A DNA stretch of 62,000 nucleotides, from the NCBI GenBank assembly GCA_002633005.1, contig NMRA01000117.1, positions 424,208 to 486,207 of the forward strand, in the 5' to 3' direction. Shown one piece after another: positions 1 through 11,655 of this stretch (its first letter is position 1; every line of letters starts with the position of its first letter). The DNA comes from Phoronis australis. Its lineage: Eukaryota; Phoronida; Phoronidae. The notes under the pieces are model-generated. The model ran no database searches, was not told the DNA's origin, and saw only the letters and a program-made list of their open reading frames with translations. The translations under genes and the position numbers were made by a program.

Positions 1-186
1 AGGTAAGATTAACCGCCCAGGGCGGTTGTCTGTCGTAATAAGCGCCCATGTTCGGTTAACCGCCCATCCCCTACTTTAGGTGGATTTTCGATTTAACCGC
101 CCACTGCTCGGTTAACCGCCCTCCCCCGATTTTTTGGATTCGCCAATTTAACCGCCCAGGGCGTTAACCCGAACGATTACGGTATG
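1..186 (-). repeat. Arm of a GGGCGGTTAA-motif inverted-repeat element, cut by the window edge
   Basis: The stretch contains repeated copies of TTAACCGCCCA and TAAGCGCCCAT and ends in a terminal sequence like GTTAACCCGAACGATTACGG. It aligns almost end to end with the reverse complement of 35163-35345, which is the left arm of a complete element at about 35175-37692. The rest of this copy lies to the left of the window. I see no coding capacity in it. The family assignment rests on the shared terminal sequence and the repeated motif, both visible directly. Confidence 0.75.
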
Positions 187-1239
187 TCATGATATTCCCT
201 GAGGTTGGACCAGTAAAGATGCATGTAAATTACTGATGTTTTTACATAAACAGATGACAATTGATGTGAACATCTGGCCGAGGCTTACTAAAGATGTGAA
301 CATTGCTATCCTTCCAAATATAACTATTTGTACAGAAAGAGTAGCTTTTGAGATATTAAAGTGTTTACAATGCTGTGAATTCATTATGTTGGAAACAACT
401 GGTTCAGATTAGTGAGGAATTTTAATTAAACAGTCTTGCCTCCAAATGCTGTCCCAGGTTGCAATAACCAACATCTATAAACCGATTAGTTTACATCATC
501 ACATAATGCTCTAAAAAGGAAGGTAATAAAATAAGCTAGACTAGCACTATGTTACCTTCAATGGGATGACAAAACTGATGTCCATTAATTTGTTCACAAA
601 AGAGCAGAAAGCTGTATTGGAAATGGGGCTTGGAATGACCGATGAGAAAAAGGGGGAAAATTTTCCAGGTGATGCATAGTTCTACAAATAAATAGGCTTA
701 TGTGATAAAAATATTTTTGTGTTTTACAATTTAACTTAAGAAACATTTTTGCATGAATAAAGCCAAAATAATGATAAAAAGGAGATGAAAAAAGAGGAAA
801 CTGGAAATCAAATAAGAGGACATTGAAATAAAAAAAAGAAATCCTCTTAAAAGAGGAAAATTCTAAGCCCCTGTGGAAAAGGATGTCAAGACCTTCGACA
901 ATAGTGCACTGAGAGCAGGAAGGAGATGTCTTAGCTAATGCCCTATAACTATGCACACCACTTCATTTAGGATTGATTTTTACTTAGCTTCTATTTTGAC
1001 CTACATATAGATCGAAAGTGTCATCAATAACCATACGCAATCTTACGTTACTTATTTCGTTCTGGTACCTGTTAGTCTTTGGGCATACGAAGAGCTTGAT
1101 AACTTTTCATTGTTACTCACAGTATAACTCCATTTACCGGTATTTGGTAATTGAATGCATCAAGGATGTCTACTGCTTTGGACAAAAACAAACCAGATTG
1201 ATTTGAAAATAGGACTAAGGATATATTATTATAATTCAA
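187..1239. other. Intergenic; no gene seen, one small MITE inside
   Basis: Apart from the small inverted-repeat element at 626-870, this AT-rich stretch shows no convincing exon. Short open frames on both strands have neither family motifs nor matching splice signals. It is the 5' flank of the FkbM-type gene at 1240, so the promoter of that gene should lie here, but I could not point to a clear TATA box. Confidence 0.5.
626..870. mobile_element. MITE with GGGCTTGGAAT terminal inverted repeats, copy 1
   Basis: The left end reads GGGCTTGGAATGACCGATGA and the right end reads GAGGAAAATTCTAAGCCC, which are inverted copies of each other at the tips. The same family appears in the opposite orientation at 47170-47294, where the internal stretches (ACAAATAAAT, AGGTGATG, AAAAAGAGGAAA-like blocks) also match. 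It has no coding capacity. The superfamily is not clear because target-site duplications could not be defined. Confidence 0.7.
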
Positions 1240-3131
1240 ATGCAAATAACATGGACAAGTTTTGTCAAAACAAAATGTTTCAATAGTTCTTTCTATATTT
1301 CAGCTTCACTGATCCTGCTGATATGGTTATACGTTGACCAGTTTCAAAATGATTCTCGGCCAATTTCCAATGGAGAAGAGGACAATTTAAGCTCAGGTTT
1401 GTTTCGCAACTGGCATCCCAGACAACGTCACTTAGCAAACATTTTAGACTTACAGCTGAAGAATATCAGACTCTTCGCGGAAGACCACAGAAGCAATTAT
1501 GCAGAGTTTGCGTGGGTTGTGACTAAAACAGCACCCAGTTTTCCAATCTGTATTTACAACATTGAAAAAGACACTTTCATATCAGCTGCATTAAAGTCTG
1601 ATGGAATATGGGAACCATTCATTACAAAAGTATACCAGAGAGTACTGAATAAGTACCCAGAGGCATGGGTAATTGATATAGGTGCCAACATTGGCTACTA
1701 CACTCTACTGTCAGCCAGGATGGGTCACAATGTGATTGCTGTGGAACCAGTGCAAGAGAACTATCGGCGTCTTCATGCTAGTATTCAACTGGCGCATTTA
1801 GCCGGCCAAGTATACATTGTGACCAACGCTCTATCAGACAGACATGTAAATGTTAGCTTGAGTAAAAATGCAGATAATCAAGGTGGCATTCGCGTGATAC
1901 AGTCAAATGGACGTTCAAGAAATACGGACGCCAGCACCAATCTTGTGCCTACCGCAACAATGGACGATCTTCTACAGATCCTACAGACTAGCCAAGCGAT
2001 AATCAAGCTGGATATAGGTATGGTTTGAATTACAGCATATTTACCTTAACTTGTCAATAACCTATAATCCACATGCTATTAACTAAATTCCTTCTAGACC
2101 GGCAACTAATTAGTAATTGATTGCTCATATAACTCTTGCCTAGGATTCTTGAGCACGTAAGTACACAAGCACTTGAAGCGGCATTTTGTCTTTGTTTAGC
2201 TGACTGAGCTGAATTCTTAACCGAAGCGCTTCAGCGTTTGAAAAAATCACGCTCATTTGATCTCGAATAGTTGACGAATGAGCTGGCAACTATAACGGCA
2301 AGAAACATTACGAGACGGATTCCACAGGAATAAAATGCTTTATTCAATTTTCATTTAGCCAGCTAAACAAGCCGAAGTCCATCTCAGTGGCCTTGTAACC
2401 TTTGCACAATCTAAAATTGCGTACTATCTCAATTAATTATTAAAAGATACAATAATGATGAAAATGTCTTCAGCAATTTGTGTACAAATTAACTTGATTG
2501 ATAATTTGAATCCAATGCAATGATAATAATGTATTAAACATTTAGATTAGGGGAATCCGTTTAATAGCTTTTAAAATCAATAGTAGGTTACTAAAATACT
2601 TGTTTACTTAAATTTCTCAAAAAGAATTGTCAAACAACTTGTAGGTTTCAGGTTTGCAAGAAAGGTTCTGAGATTTTTATATACTTTTAGGTGTTGATAA
2701 CGAATAACTATTTGATGACAAATGAGTGATATAAATGTCAACATTTGCCTTCATACATGTGTTTTTGTGCTATAACGCAAACAAGAATATACACTTGTAT
2801 GATTAATTATGAATATTATTGAGATTTCTGTTCATTTTCAGAGGGATATGAATGTAAAGTATTGAAACGTGCACAGAAATTCTTCAAAAACGTTCATGTG
2901 CCATACATCTTAATGGAATGGAAACAGATGTTTATTCACCAGAGGACGCCGCAAACTTCTTGTTCTACTCTGGATATGAAAGAATTGTGTGACTCTTTTG
3001 CACGGCAAGGTTATGAACCTCATGAAATACAAACACATATCAAACTGAACCCAGCACGATGTACAACTATATGGCGAATTGGAGACATCTATTGGAAACA
3101 TCTATCTGCAAAATCGATCCACCCTGGATAA
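1240..3131 (+). CDS. FkbM-family SAM-dependent methyltransferase, membrane-anchored (2 exons)
   Basis: Two exons, 1240-2017 and 2842-3131, join in frame to give 355 residues. The donor is GATATAG|GTATGG and the acceptor TTTTCAG|AGGGA; the join completes the family signature KLDIEGYE (residues 256-263). SAM motif I, VIDIGANIGYYT, lies at about residues 144-155, followed by the acidic strand VIAVEP (165-170). Residues about 17-33 are hydrophobic and follow a short basic head, so a type II anchor in the secretory pathway is likely. FkbM-type enzymes transfer a methyl group from SAM, usually to an oxygen of a sugar or polyketide; the substrate here is unknown. The ATG at 1240 was chosen because it precedes the anchor. 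A TTTCAG at 1299-1304 is a possible alternative acceptor, so the extreme N-terminus is less sure. There is no stop, frameshift or missing core motif. Confidence 0.88.
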
Positions 3132-6100
3132 ACATTTTTAGAGTGATCATCTGCTATTTCATGTACCTATTTTGTTCTACCATGGTCAATCAGTTCTGAA
3201 GTTTGGCTGAGCCATCACTCCAATGGGACCTCGATGACAACTCGCAACATTCTGGTGAATGCAACTGAAACTTTGCTATGTAGTCTTTGTTCAATTCCAA
3301 GTTTTGAATTCAGCATTTGCAACTACCAATTTCCGTACATACCCCACTCGTTCAGTTTAACGACCATGCTCAGGTTATCAATAACCTGGGGAAATTAAAA
3401 AATTTTCACTTAAGCACCCATGCTTGGCTTACAGCCCACTCCTAATTTATATGACTAACACTTCCTTGTAAGCAAATGTTTCTAGGTGCCGGATGAATTT
3501 GAGCTCCTAAAAATGATATAATATGTTAATCTTTGTGTATCAATCAGATCAGAAAAAAAACATGAAAGTTTTGAGACATCCAGTTGAGGTAACAAAAAAC
3601 AGAAAAATTAAGTCAAATATTGTAATTTGCTTACTTTAGTTAACAACCTTGGCTGCGTCGTCTGGTTAAAATGACACCTATTGGCCAGAACGATGATGAC
3701 ACCAACCAAAGTCCATGAGAGATGGATGCTACATCACTAACTCAAGTAAGCAAATTCTAGTATTTGACTTATTTTTTCTGTATTTCAATTTTCCATTGAT
3801 GATTTTTGAGTTTCCCAACTAAACAACCTGGGCCATAAGCCAGAGAAGTACGGTACTATGCTCAAGAATGTTTCAACAGTTTCAACTCAGAACTGAATTT
3901 TTGAGCAGATGCCCATGTAGTAGCCAATCCTCTAGCTGTATTTTATCTACAAAAATCAAAAAAGTTAAGGCTCCCTGTGAAAACAGGCGAGAGAAGTGAA
4001 AGTTATTTTAATCATTGCCAATTCAAACCTCTACATTCGGTTGCCTTACGTATAACATCAAATTGTCAAATGCCAAACCCCCCAATCAACAAAAAAACTA
4101 TATTCTCTGTAATGACTGTTCATACAAAGAATGATGGGAAGTCTTGCACTGAACTGCAAAAGGTAAACATGGAGTGCATGTGAATACAGAACTGATGTCG
4201 GGCTGGACGAAACACATATGACTAAACTCAGCCCTCCTAAAATTCCAGCAATATCCCTGAAACGTGCAAAATAACAATCCTTTACCTAACCATGAGCATT
4301 TCTGGCCCTGGCCATTGAATGACTTTTTACCAATACTTCACTCAGCTAGAGGCACAGTCAAGCTGTTCCATGTCAGGTATGATAAACAGTATTACATAAT
4401 ATACTTTGCCAGATATTGCAAGCTTTCAATAAGGAGGCTAATATGTATTCAGTTGATGTCAGCAATGCTTGTTAGACAGTGATTCATAGCAGCAGGTTCC
4501 TCTAGACTAACTAGATAGACACAGATATATTTCTGAACCATGTTTCTGTCAATACTAATCACTCAGATTTGTTGATAATTACAAGCACGCTATCATGTCA
4601 AAGAAAACTGAAGATATGAAGGAGCAAAATCAGTCATTTTCATGCTGCCCGGAGTCAGTATTTTACAGTCATGACATCTTTGAAGATTTGCATTAGATTA
4701 ATTAAGGTAGATGTCAATGGTCCCCTGTTGCCATCAAGCTTCAAGTTCCAACCACAGTTTGCATTGGAATCACAGTTATTTCTGGCTGCTAAAAGCCCTG
4801 AAACCTGGAACCAAGAATGTAAGTGGCACTAAGATCCTGGAACACATTCGAAACATTCAACAGTGACTGATCGTATGAGTGACGTCACAAATCAGACTAA
4901 TCGACTTGAAAACTGTTAGTCGGACTGAAATATTACTATGTGGTACCATATGCAAGTCATTGCAGGGAAGTTCTAAATCCTGGGGCTGTTCGTTCAAAGC
5001 ACTCGGCAGGTACACTTTCAGATTTCAAGTGAGTAGCCAGTGAAGTGTTCTACAAATTGTGATTTTATATTGAAAGAACGGTTTTGTTTTCAAAATTTTG
5101 GTCAGTTTGCATTAAATGTTGATTTCTATAATTCATGACTTGTTTCCCACTCACTATAACCAATACTGATCAAAAGCAATTATGGAAACTCATCGGACAG
5201 AAACATGCATTTTCAAAAAGGAAGAGGGAACTTTCATTATTTCCTCAAAACATACAAGACCATCACAGAGCATTGATGTATGACCATCATGTGCATTGCA
5301 CAGAGTAGAGATACAAGGGATGGTCATTACCATTCTCAATGGAGGGAACAGTGTGCGTAAGCTTAAAATAGTCTGGGGGGAGGGCACAGAGCAAGTCAGC
5401 TATGCTCGCCTCAGTAGGAACACACCTGCCACCCTTCACCATGATTTTTAAAGTAGTTAGTTAGATAGAGAGGAAAAAGACAAAGAAACAGACAAAAATA
5501 ATGTACTGTCAAATTTCATGAAGATCCATCAAACAACAAACAAAAAAGAAATATGCCACTAGGGAACACCACAATAGTTGAACCTTTCCAAAAATCCTCA
5601 GCAGCCGTGCTTATATTAGTAAGAACACATTTGCCAATTTTCTTTTTATGTTCTTTCAAGCATCTTGGCAAACAAAAAGGACACCAGGTAGCATAAAATA
5701 AGTCAAATCTGTCAGAAAATGAGAAGGTGTCATGAAACCTAATTGCCAAATTTCACGAGAAGGCCAAGTAATACACAACTGCCGGAGGAGAAAACACAAT
5801 ATGACTTTACTCATCATAAGTTATTCTTGTAGCAAACTCCATGAAAAAACCAAGGAACAACTGCTATGAGTGTTTTTCTAGAAAAAGTATGAAGAAATGT
5901 AGGGTAAAGTTGAATCAAAACCACAACTTTTCTCATGTAATAAAAGGCCATTAATGCATCGTACAAAAACAACATGAAATCTTGAATGTAAAGTGCACAA
6001 CAAATCTCACAAAGTTTAAAGACAAATAAAACATTGTTTACAAACTCAGAATGTAAAGTTTTACGTTATCATTTATCGGCAGACAATTGTCCACCTTCGT

Positions 6101-6692
6101 GGATATTTTACCTTCAACACTGCAATCTTGTCACATTGTATCAAATTATATTGTTATGATCATAACTTTTCTTTAAACGCATCATTCATGCGCCAAACAC
6201 GTGTGTTGCTTGAGATGACATTTATTGATTTCAATACTTGCCAAACACTCAGCAATTTTCTGACCTTTTTGATTTTAGACAAATTCAGATGTTTCGAACA
6301 TGGATTTCTTCTTAGTGCGCAAGTCGTTTTGCATGAAAATTTGTGCGCTTTCTTTATGGTCTACTTCCAATGGACCAATGTCTCCAGATTTTCAATTTCC
6401 TTCGCACAAAGGAGTTATAAACTCTTGGCTGTTTGAGTGTAAATCAAGTCTGAAATACTGTTCCCTGCGTATCATTTTTGGAAATTCAAGTTCATTACAA
6501 AAAATAATATTTTCACAAAAATGGTGGTCAAGCGATAATTAACCATTATGTGACATTTTAAGGTACTGATTAAGATTTTCAGAAATAGATGATTCCATAA
6601 AAAATTTTATGGGTTGAAAATGGCCAATTACAAAGTTTTTTGATGAAGCGTGAAAGGACGTCACGAACGTCAATAATCTAATTTTCCCTAGT
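3132..6692. other. Intergenic; no gene recognised
   Basis: The stretch is AT-rich with no convincing exon on either strand. It contains one long imperfect inverted repeat (about 3410-3850), described separately. Short open frames at 3977-4482, 5190-5749 and 6128-6542 have no family motif, no supporting splice sites and low-complexity composition, so I treat them as chance. Confidence 0.5.
3410..3850. repeat. Long imperfect inverted repeat, probable MITE
   Basis: The clearest arms are 3592-3642 and 3739-3787. The block AAGTCAAATATTGTAATTTG on the left is mirrored by CAAATTCTAGTATTTGACTT on the right. Weaker complementarity continues outward to GCTTGGCTTACAGCCCA near 3423 and GGGCCATAAGCCAGAG near 3831. 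The structure fits a non-coding element with long terminal inverted repeats. The outer ends and any target-site duplication are not certain. Confidence 0.5.
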
Positions 6693-6769
6693 GAGGTGTC
6701 GCGTTAACCTGTGAAGGTGAGAAACGACACTAGCGACGTCAGTGGTTCATCTGCAGAGTGAATGCCGCT

Positions 6770-6973
6770 ATGTTGCGGTGCATCGTTCCCGCTTGTGCGA
6801 GCTATGCAGCTGCGAGGAAAGCGGGAATATCGTTTTTTCGACTTCCTCGAGAGTCCGAAATGTTTAGGAAGTGGATCGCAGTAGTGAAGAATGAAAAGTA
6901 CGCAGTAAATGGCAAGTATGAGACCGTGGAGCATCTCCTTGTCTGTGGCTTGCAGTTGTCAACAGCCGCGTGA
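6770..6973 (+). pseudogene. THAP zinc-finger fragment inside a DNA transposon
   Basis: The frame from the ATG at 6770 encodes 67 residues starting MLRCIVPACASY, with the first two Cys of a C2CH finger four residues apart. The block ISFFRLPRESEMFRKWIAVV corresponds to the THAP FxxFP...W core. The second metal pair (C-x2-H) and the AVPTIF-like box expected later are absent in frame; only a lone Cys remains before the stop. The fragment is therefore truncated, or an exon whose partner is lost. THAP fingers bind DNA and are common in P- and Kolobok-type transposases. In the second copy (50550 onward) the same start is present but the finger is destroyed by a deletion. Confidence 0.6.
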
Positions 6974-7210
6974 GTGCCTGACGAATGCCAGCTTGCCAAA
7001 TAACTATCCCTACGTTCCGTTGTCCGAGCTTTTTCACGGCGCCTCTTTAGTATTTCTTCATCACTGTATTCCTTCCTGTTCGAACTGATAGCCTGTGAAA
7101 CCTAACGATCCACCTGCGAAGTCTTCGTCGGGACTGATGAGCTCTCGTCTAAGTCGCAGGGGATTGCGAGTTGCAATGTTGACGTTTATTACTGAGGGTT
7201 CTGTTTCAAA

Positions 7211-7333
7211 ATGAATTATTCACACCCTAACCAATACTTATATAAAACTGAAACAAAGTCTGTCTCATTAGATCCAATTTGTAATGCCTTTGGAGTGTTC
7301 CTGAGTGCAAATGATTTGAGAAGCCAGCAATGA
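7211..7333 (+). CDS. 40-residue frame conserved between two transposon copies
   Basis: The frame begins MNYSHPNQYLYKTETK and ends NDLRSQQ before a TGA. The equivalent frame at 50634-50756 differs at only two residues (P to A and L to V). I counted four nucleotide differences across it, two silent and two not. I do not recognise the sequence. It could be the last exon of the element's protein, a small accessory peptide, or simply a well-preserved piece of a young repeat. There is no evidence that it is translated alone. Confidence 0.3.
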   Translation: MNYSHPNQYLYKTETKSVSLDPICNAFGVFLSANDLRSQQ

Positions 7334-7762
7334 ATAAATCACTGCGTTACCGACTTTAGGTGCAATAAAACTAATTGACGGGACACCGAGGCCGTGTGAG
7401 CTCATGCTAATTTAGTGTTTGACGGCTGAAACTGTTGTGAAACAACCCCATTTCCATCCCACAGCCAGGTGTTAGGGGAATCTTTATTTATATTTACATT
7501 ATTCAAATAATGATTGTCAATGTACAACTTCTGCCCTGACCATGCATGCACATATGGGGGCTCGGGGTCTCTAACGAGGGCAAAGTGGCGAAGTGGGCAA
7601 AAAGGTCCGCCTCTAGGAAACAAAAAGTTCGAGAAAATGAGACTAAAGTCCTCTAAATAAGCACAATCGCACAATTCACAGTGGTGCCCCCGTTTTTTTT
7701 TTAGCTCACCCGCTTTTTTGTTACCAAAAGGCCCACAACGTCAGAAATTCGAGCCTCCCATA

Positions 7763-9504
7763 ATGATGGCTGGGTGTGCGCATGCTGACGGTGGTGTGGA
7801 CAAAGCGGAACCTGAATTCGTGGCCCCGACGAGTAAGTAGATTTGCAGTTTCGTGGCTAATTCACCAACATAATCATGTGCACATTACTTTGGCTCACTA
7901 GTATATTTTCCTGACTAAAAGTTTAGTTTCCAACTTTGACTGGTTTATGTTCATGATGTCTGATTAGTTTCCGAGCCACTTGTCGGGATAACGAGTCAAT
8001 CGGGCCGGCCGTGACGGGCCTGATCGGGCTCCAAGCCACTGGCCAGGATAACGAGCGTTTTGCATGTTTAGAACTCAAAAAATCACAATTCTAAACAACA
8101 CAGACTAGGTTCTCCTGTCAGTATATCACGGAAAAATACTTCGAATTTCTCTCCGAATAGACCCCAAACTCCTGCTACGGACCTTATTGGATTGCCGAGC
8201 CGTTGTAGGCAACGGCCGTGTCCAAATACCAATAAATCCGTAACAGCGAAATAAAACAACACGTTTTTATAAGAACTCGGTGTATTTTTAAAGGTTTTAC
8301 ATCGAAGTTTGATGATATGTTTACATCGAAGTTTGATAATATATTGGTGTAAAACGATGAATTCAAGCGATAAGCTGACACCCGTAACCCGTGTTGTGAA
8401 CTGCTGAACAGACTGCGTGTGAAACCAATTACGTCATTGGAGAATTTCAACACCTCAGTCTGCCATCAGGTGTCAGGTAACACAACCGTGCGTGCCGTTA
8501 TGGAGCAGAACTACTCGATCTAAATTGATACAAATTAGGTAGTTTTTGGGTGGCATGCTCCTTTAATATGCTCCGCAAAATTTTTGCTTTACAAATTGTC
8601 TCGTGTTTTCGAAATACATGTATGAATGATTAAGTGCACATTTTCAAGAGCGCTTAGACGACCTATGTTGCAAAAACGGAGACCCTAACAACAATTGCCC
8701 CAGTCAGGGCCCTCAAATGGTAAACCATACACTGATACCGAGTTGTCAAAGTTCTCAGTATTCGAAGTCTTTCTTTTTTGTTTTGCCCTAGCCCCACAGC
8801 TTTGTCGGCTGCCATGGTTTAACCCTGAGGCATGCAATTTTTTGGGGTGGCACTCGCCCTCCCCCGCTTACTAAGGTCCTGATGCAGGGAGTCCATTGTT
8901 GGTCCAAGGTCAATGTTGTGTTTCAACACGCACTCGTTGTATAGCTTGAGCATTAAAGGTTTAAGAAATACAGGAACAGTTTTGCGCATTTAATTGTGCG
9001 TGTAAAAGGGTTTATGGATTCGTACTGAATTTGTTGCTGCAACTTGTCTCATGGGCCTGTACCCGGCACGTGACCACAAGTTTGGACACAAATTCTGCTG
9101 TTGCAAGTCGACGGTAGCAAGGTGGCCAGTGAAAATGTAAGGCAGCACCAGGCCAGTGGGCATGTGCGATTTCTAGTCTCTTATTAGTGAAAACCATTGA
9201 AGGCAATTATCAGCACCTGCAAACAAGAATTTTGTATGGAGAATTTCAACAGGAGTTTGCTGTAGACTTAGTCGCGAAGCTGCCGACATTCCAGCCACGG
9301 TTACTGCCAGTCCTTCGAAGCAATTATAGCACATATATACGATTTTTTAAGAATGGCAAGGGTGCGTTTTGTGTTGACGGAAATGTCCATGGCGTCGAGG
9401 AATCTGAGGCATTTAATGATGAACAACTGTTGTGGCTTAATTTGGAAAAACACTTAGCAATACTAACTTCCAAGTATGCATACTGTGGCGGAATTAAGAA
9501 GTAG
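7763..9504 (+). CDS. Hypothetical two-exon gene starting inside a transposon
   Basis: Exon 1 (7763-7832) has an ATG pair and encodes MMAGCAHADGGVDKAEPEF then VAPT, followed by a strong donor, A|GTAAGTAG. Exon 2 (9188-9504) follows the acceptor TCTTATTAG. The phase matches, giving 128 residues, including GEFQQEFAVDLVAKLPTF and ending YCGGIKK. I recognise no family. Exon 1 lies inside the decayed THAP/TTAA element, while exon 2 lies beyond its right end (8566). If real, the gene uses a transposon-derived start exon. Against it: the acceptor lacks a long pyrimidine tract, the second element copy lacks the ATG, and other exons may be missing. Confidence 0.25.
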
Positions 9505-11655
9505 CAGATAAAAGGTTGATTGGCGCAGGAGAAGGCCGATGTCTTCAATGCTCAGAAAAATTTTAGCAGGCAAGAGACTTGCCAAGAAAATGGCACAGTT
9601 GAGTCCGGGCATTCTAAAGGAAAGAACTGCAGCCAATTCCAGTTATTCGGTGCAACTTCTCTCACCCGACGGCGTTGTTTCACGATACCGCAACCTCAAA
9701 CAAGGTCAAAGAAACGAAACGCGGAGGGTGAGATATTACAGAGTATTAATATTTATTCTTGGATACAGGTGTTCACCTCAAATGCCGATAGCAATGTTTT
9801 TGTCAGCTGCGTCTATGGTTCTGACACTTCAAACTTTTGTCAACACGATAGGCAGCCGCAGAAAGTTCGATGTTGACCTCATTCTAATCTTCTCTGCAAT
9901 CCACAGTCTGGGGACGAAAACAATTCAAAGTCCGCTCCTTGAAATAGGGCTTGCTTAGCTGGAATTCAGAACTGCGATCATGAGAGTGTTTTCACCTCCT
10001 GATTGCGAAGCAATCGAGTTAGCTGTGGTATCTTCATCAGCACGTGCTCTCAGCGGGAGGTCACTGCTTTATCCACTCAAGCGCTCGACAACAACTAAAC
10101 TGACGAGAGTCTCAGAACTCCCACATGCATTGATATGCAAATGAGGGAGTACTTGACTACTGCGCCATCTATACATCGACGGAAAAGCTTAAATACCCGT
10201 GACTGCGTGTGGGAAGTTGCGATTGCGTGCGCTGAAGTCGATATTTTCAAAGTACAATTACACCACTGTTTAAGGTTGCAAAGTGAGTTTTTTTATGATA
10301 TCCTTCTATAGAAAAAGCTTTAATCTCTCTGATAAAATCATCTGTTACGTTTTAAACGAAACTTAAGTCCTGAAATTAGTCCCGGGAAAGAGGCCAAAAA
10401 CGGCGGTTTAGCTAATTGTCCCTTCCTGGTTATCTCTTCCTGATGTAACTAAAAACATTTAAATCATAATCTAACAAAGAATCACTTGTGGCCAAGTTGT
10501 TTTGTTAAGCATTGTACTTTTCTATTTTAGCTTGTTTTTTAGCTCGTTTCAAGCACAGCAAGTTACATATTTCTTATTCGATCGACATGAAGCATTTGCA
10601 GAAGTGAGGTCAAATAAGGGGCTCAGCATCAGTCAAAAAATGTGTGAAATGATGGCCACCAGGGTGTACTGCTGACCTGGCTAACACTGTTTCTTTCACC
10701 AGATTGGCAAAAACAAAAAATTCCGTCAAAACCTATTCAGTAATAATTTTACTTCATATTGCAAACTGGATAAAACGAGCAGAACCATGGGGTAAATATG
10801 TGGCTGCATAAAAATTGGATATTCAGAGAAATTCACAAGAAGGGAAATTTCCCAAATATTTTTTGTCCGAAATTGATAAAATTTACCATAAACTGTTAGC
10901 ACTCAATAGAAGAGACAAAGTTGTGGGTTCAAGTCCCACTGGGACACACCGCTAGACCCATGAGTCAGGTTTTTAGCTCCTCTGCTTGGTTTTAACCATT
11001 AGGGCATTCTGCTGTTCAGTGACATTACCAGACATACAGCAGTTGAGAGCAAGTGATAACATCTAGCTCCTTTGTTAACTCCCCAGCACACAGTCTTTTG
11101 TCTGGTAAGACCACATGAAGGCCAATTATCTACCAGGCTTATTACCGACCACATGTGAACACAGTCAAACCCAGTGTGTTGGTACGTTCGGACTGAGTAG
11201 ATTGTCTTAACTTCGGTTGTAGTTGGGCAATTTTGGTGATTCAAAAACTAAAACATGAGCATTTGACAAGGAATTCAGAAATATTATTGGTTGGTTTACA
11301 TTCAAACATTTTTATAGCTTAACTTTAATTTTTAACAGCACAGCCCAGTCAGGCTAGATACGATCTTATCGGAGATAAGAGCAATTATCGAACAAAAGAG
11401 AGCTGACCCTCCAACCATAAATGCAAGAATGGACTTAATCAGTCGTGTAAGATATTGGCAACACCGGTCATCTGTCCAATTTGTTGTTGTGCTATAAAAC
11501 CGAACAAGTTAGACTCAACAAGAAAACGTCGTAATGTATAAGGCACAAAAATGGTTCTAGGTGGTCAGTGCAATAAGCCCACATGCATGGCCTGCACACG
11601 TCTGGTACAATGTGCACCAGACCACCTGCACTCAGTACACATATGTTCAACTGAC
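9505..11655. other. Intergenic; searched for missing DCXR exons without success
   Basis: This stretch lies downstream of the last detected DCXR exon on the minus strand, where the C-terminal exons of that gene should be. I looked for reverse-strand codons for the family's NPT..M and final GGF motifs and found none. It holds a tRNA-like SINE head near 10905-10960 and an octamer ATGCAAAT near 10135. A frame at 9539-9958 (+) has no recognisable motif. Confidence 0.45.
10893..10990 (+). repeat. tRNA-derived SINE head (fragment)
   Basis: The stretch contains GTGGGTTCAAGTCCCAC, a perfect T-arm with the polymerase III B-box GGTTCAAGTCC. It is preceded by TTAGCACTCAATAGAAG, a weak A-box region. After it, ACACCGCTAGACCCATGAGT matches the sequence that follows the tRNA-like head at 29896 (CACCGCTAATCCCTTGAGTC). 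The shared non-tRNA part shows a dispersed SINE family rather than a tRNA gene, and the acceptor stem does not pair. Confidence 0.6.

Larger units (their letters stand above)
6693..8566 (+). mobile_element. Decayed DNA transposon with THAP fragment and TTAA end (copy 1)
   Basis: From GAGGTGTCGCG (6693) to GGCATGCTCCTTTAA (8566) this region matches 50482-51716 in blocks. The right end is the same terminal sequence, ending in TTAA, as in the second copy. In that copy the left end is its inverted repeat. The left terminus here could not be recognised. The region carries a THAP-like finger fragment (6770-6973) and a 40-residue frame (7211-7333) preserved in both copies. TTAA targets together with a THAP finger suggest a Kolobok-type element; P elements also carry THAP fingers but make 8-bp duplications. 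No transposase catalytic domain is visible. Confidence 0.6.

Noticed and set aside
9539-9958. 139-residue frame as a gene
   Set aside because: It has no recognisable motif, a competing overlapping frame (9520-9876) and no splice support. It could be part of the 7763-9504 gene, but nothing shows it.
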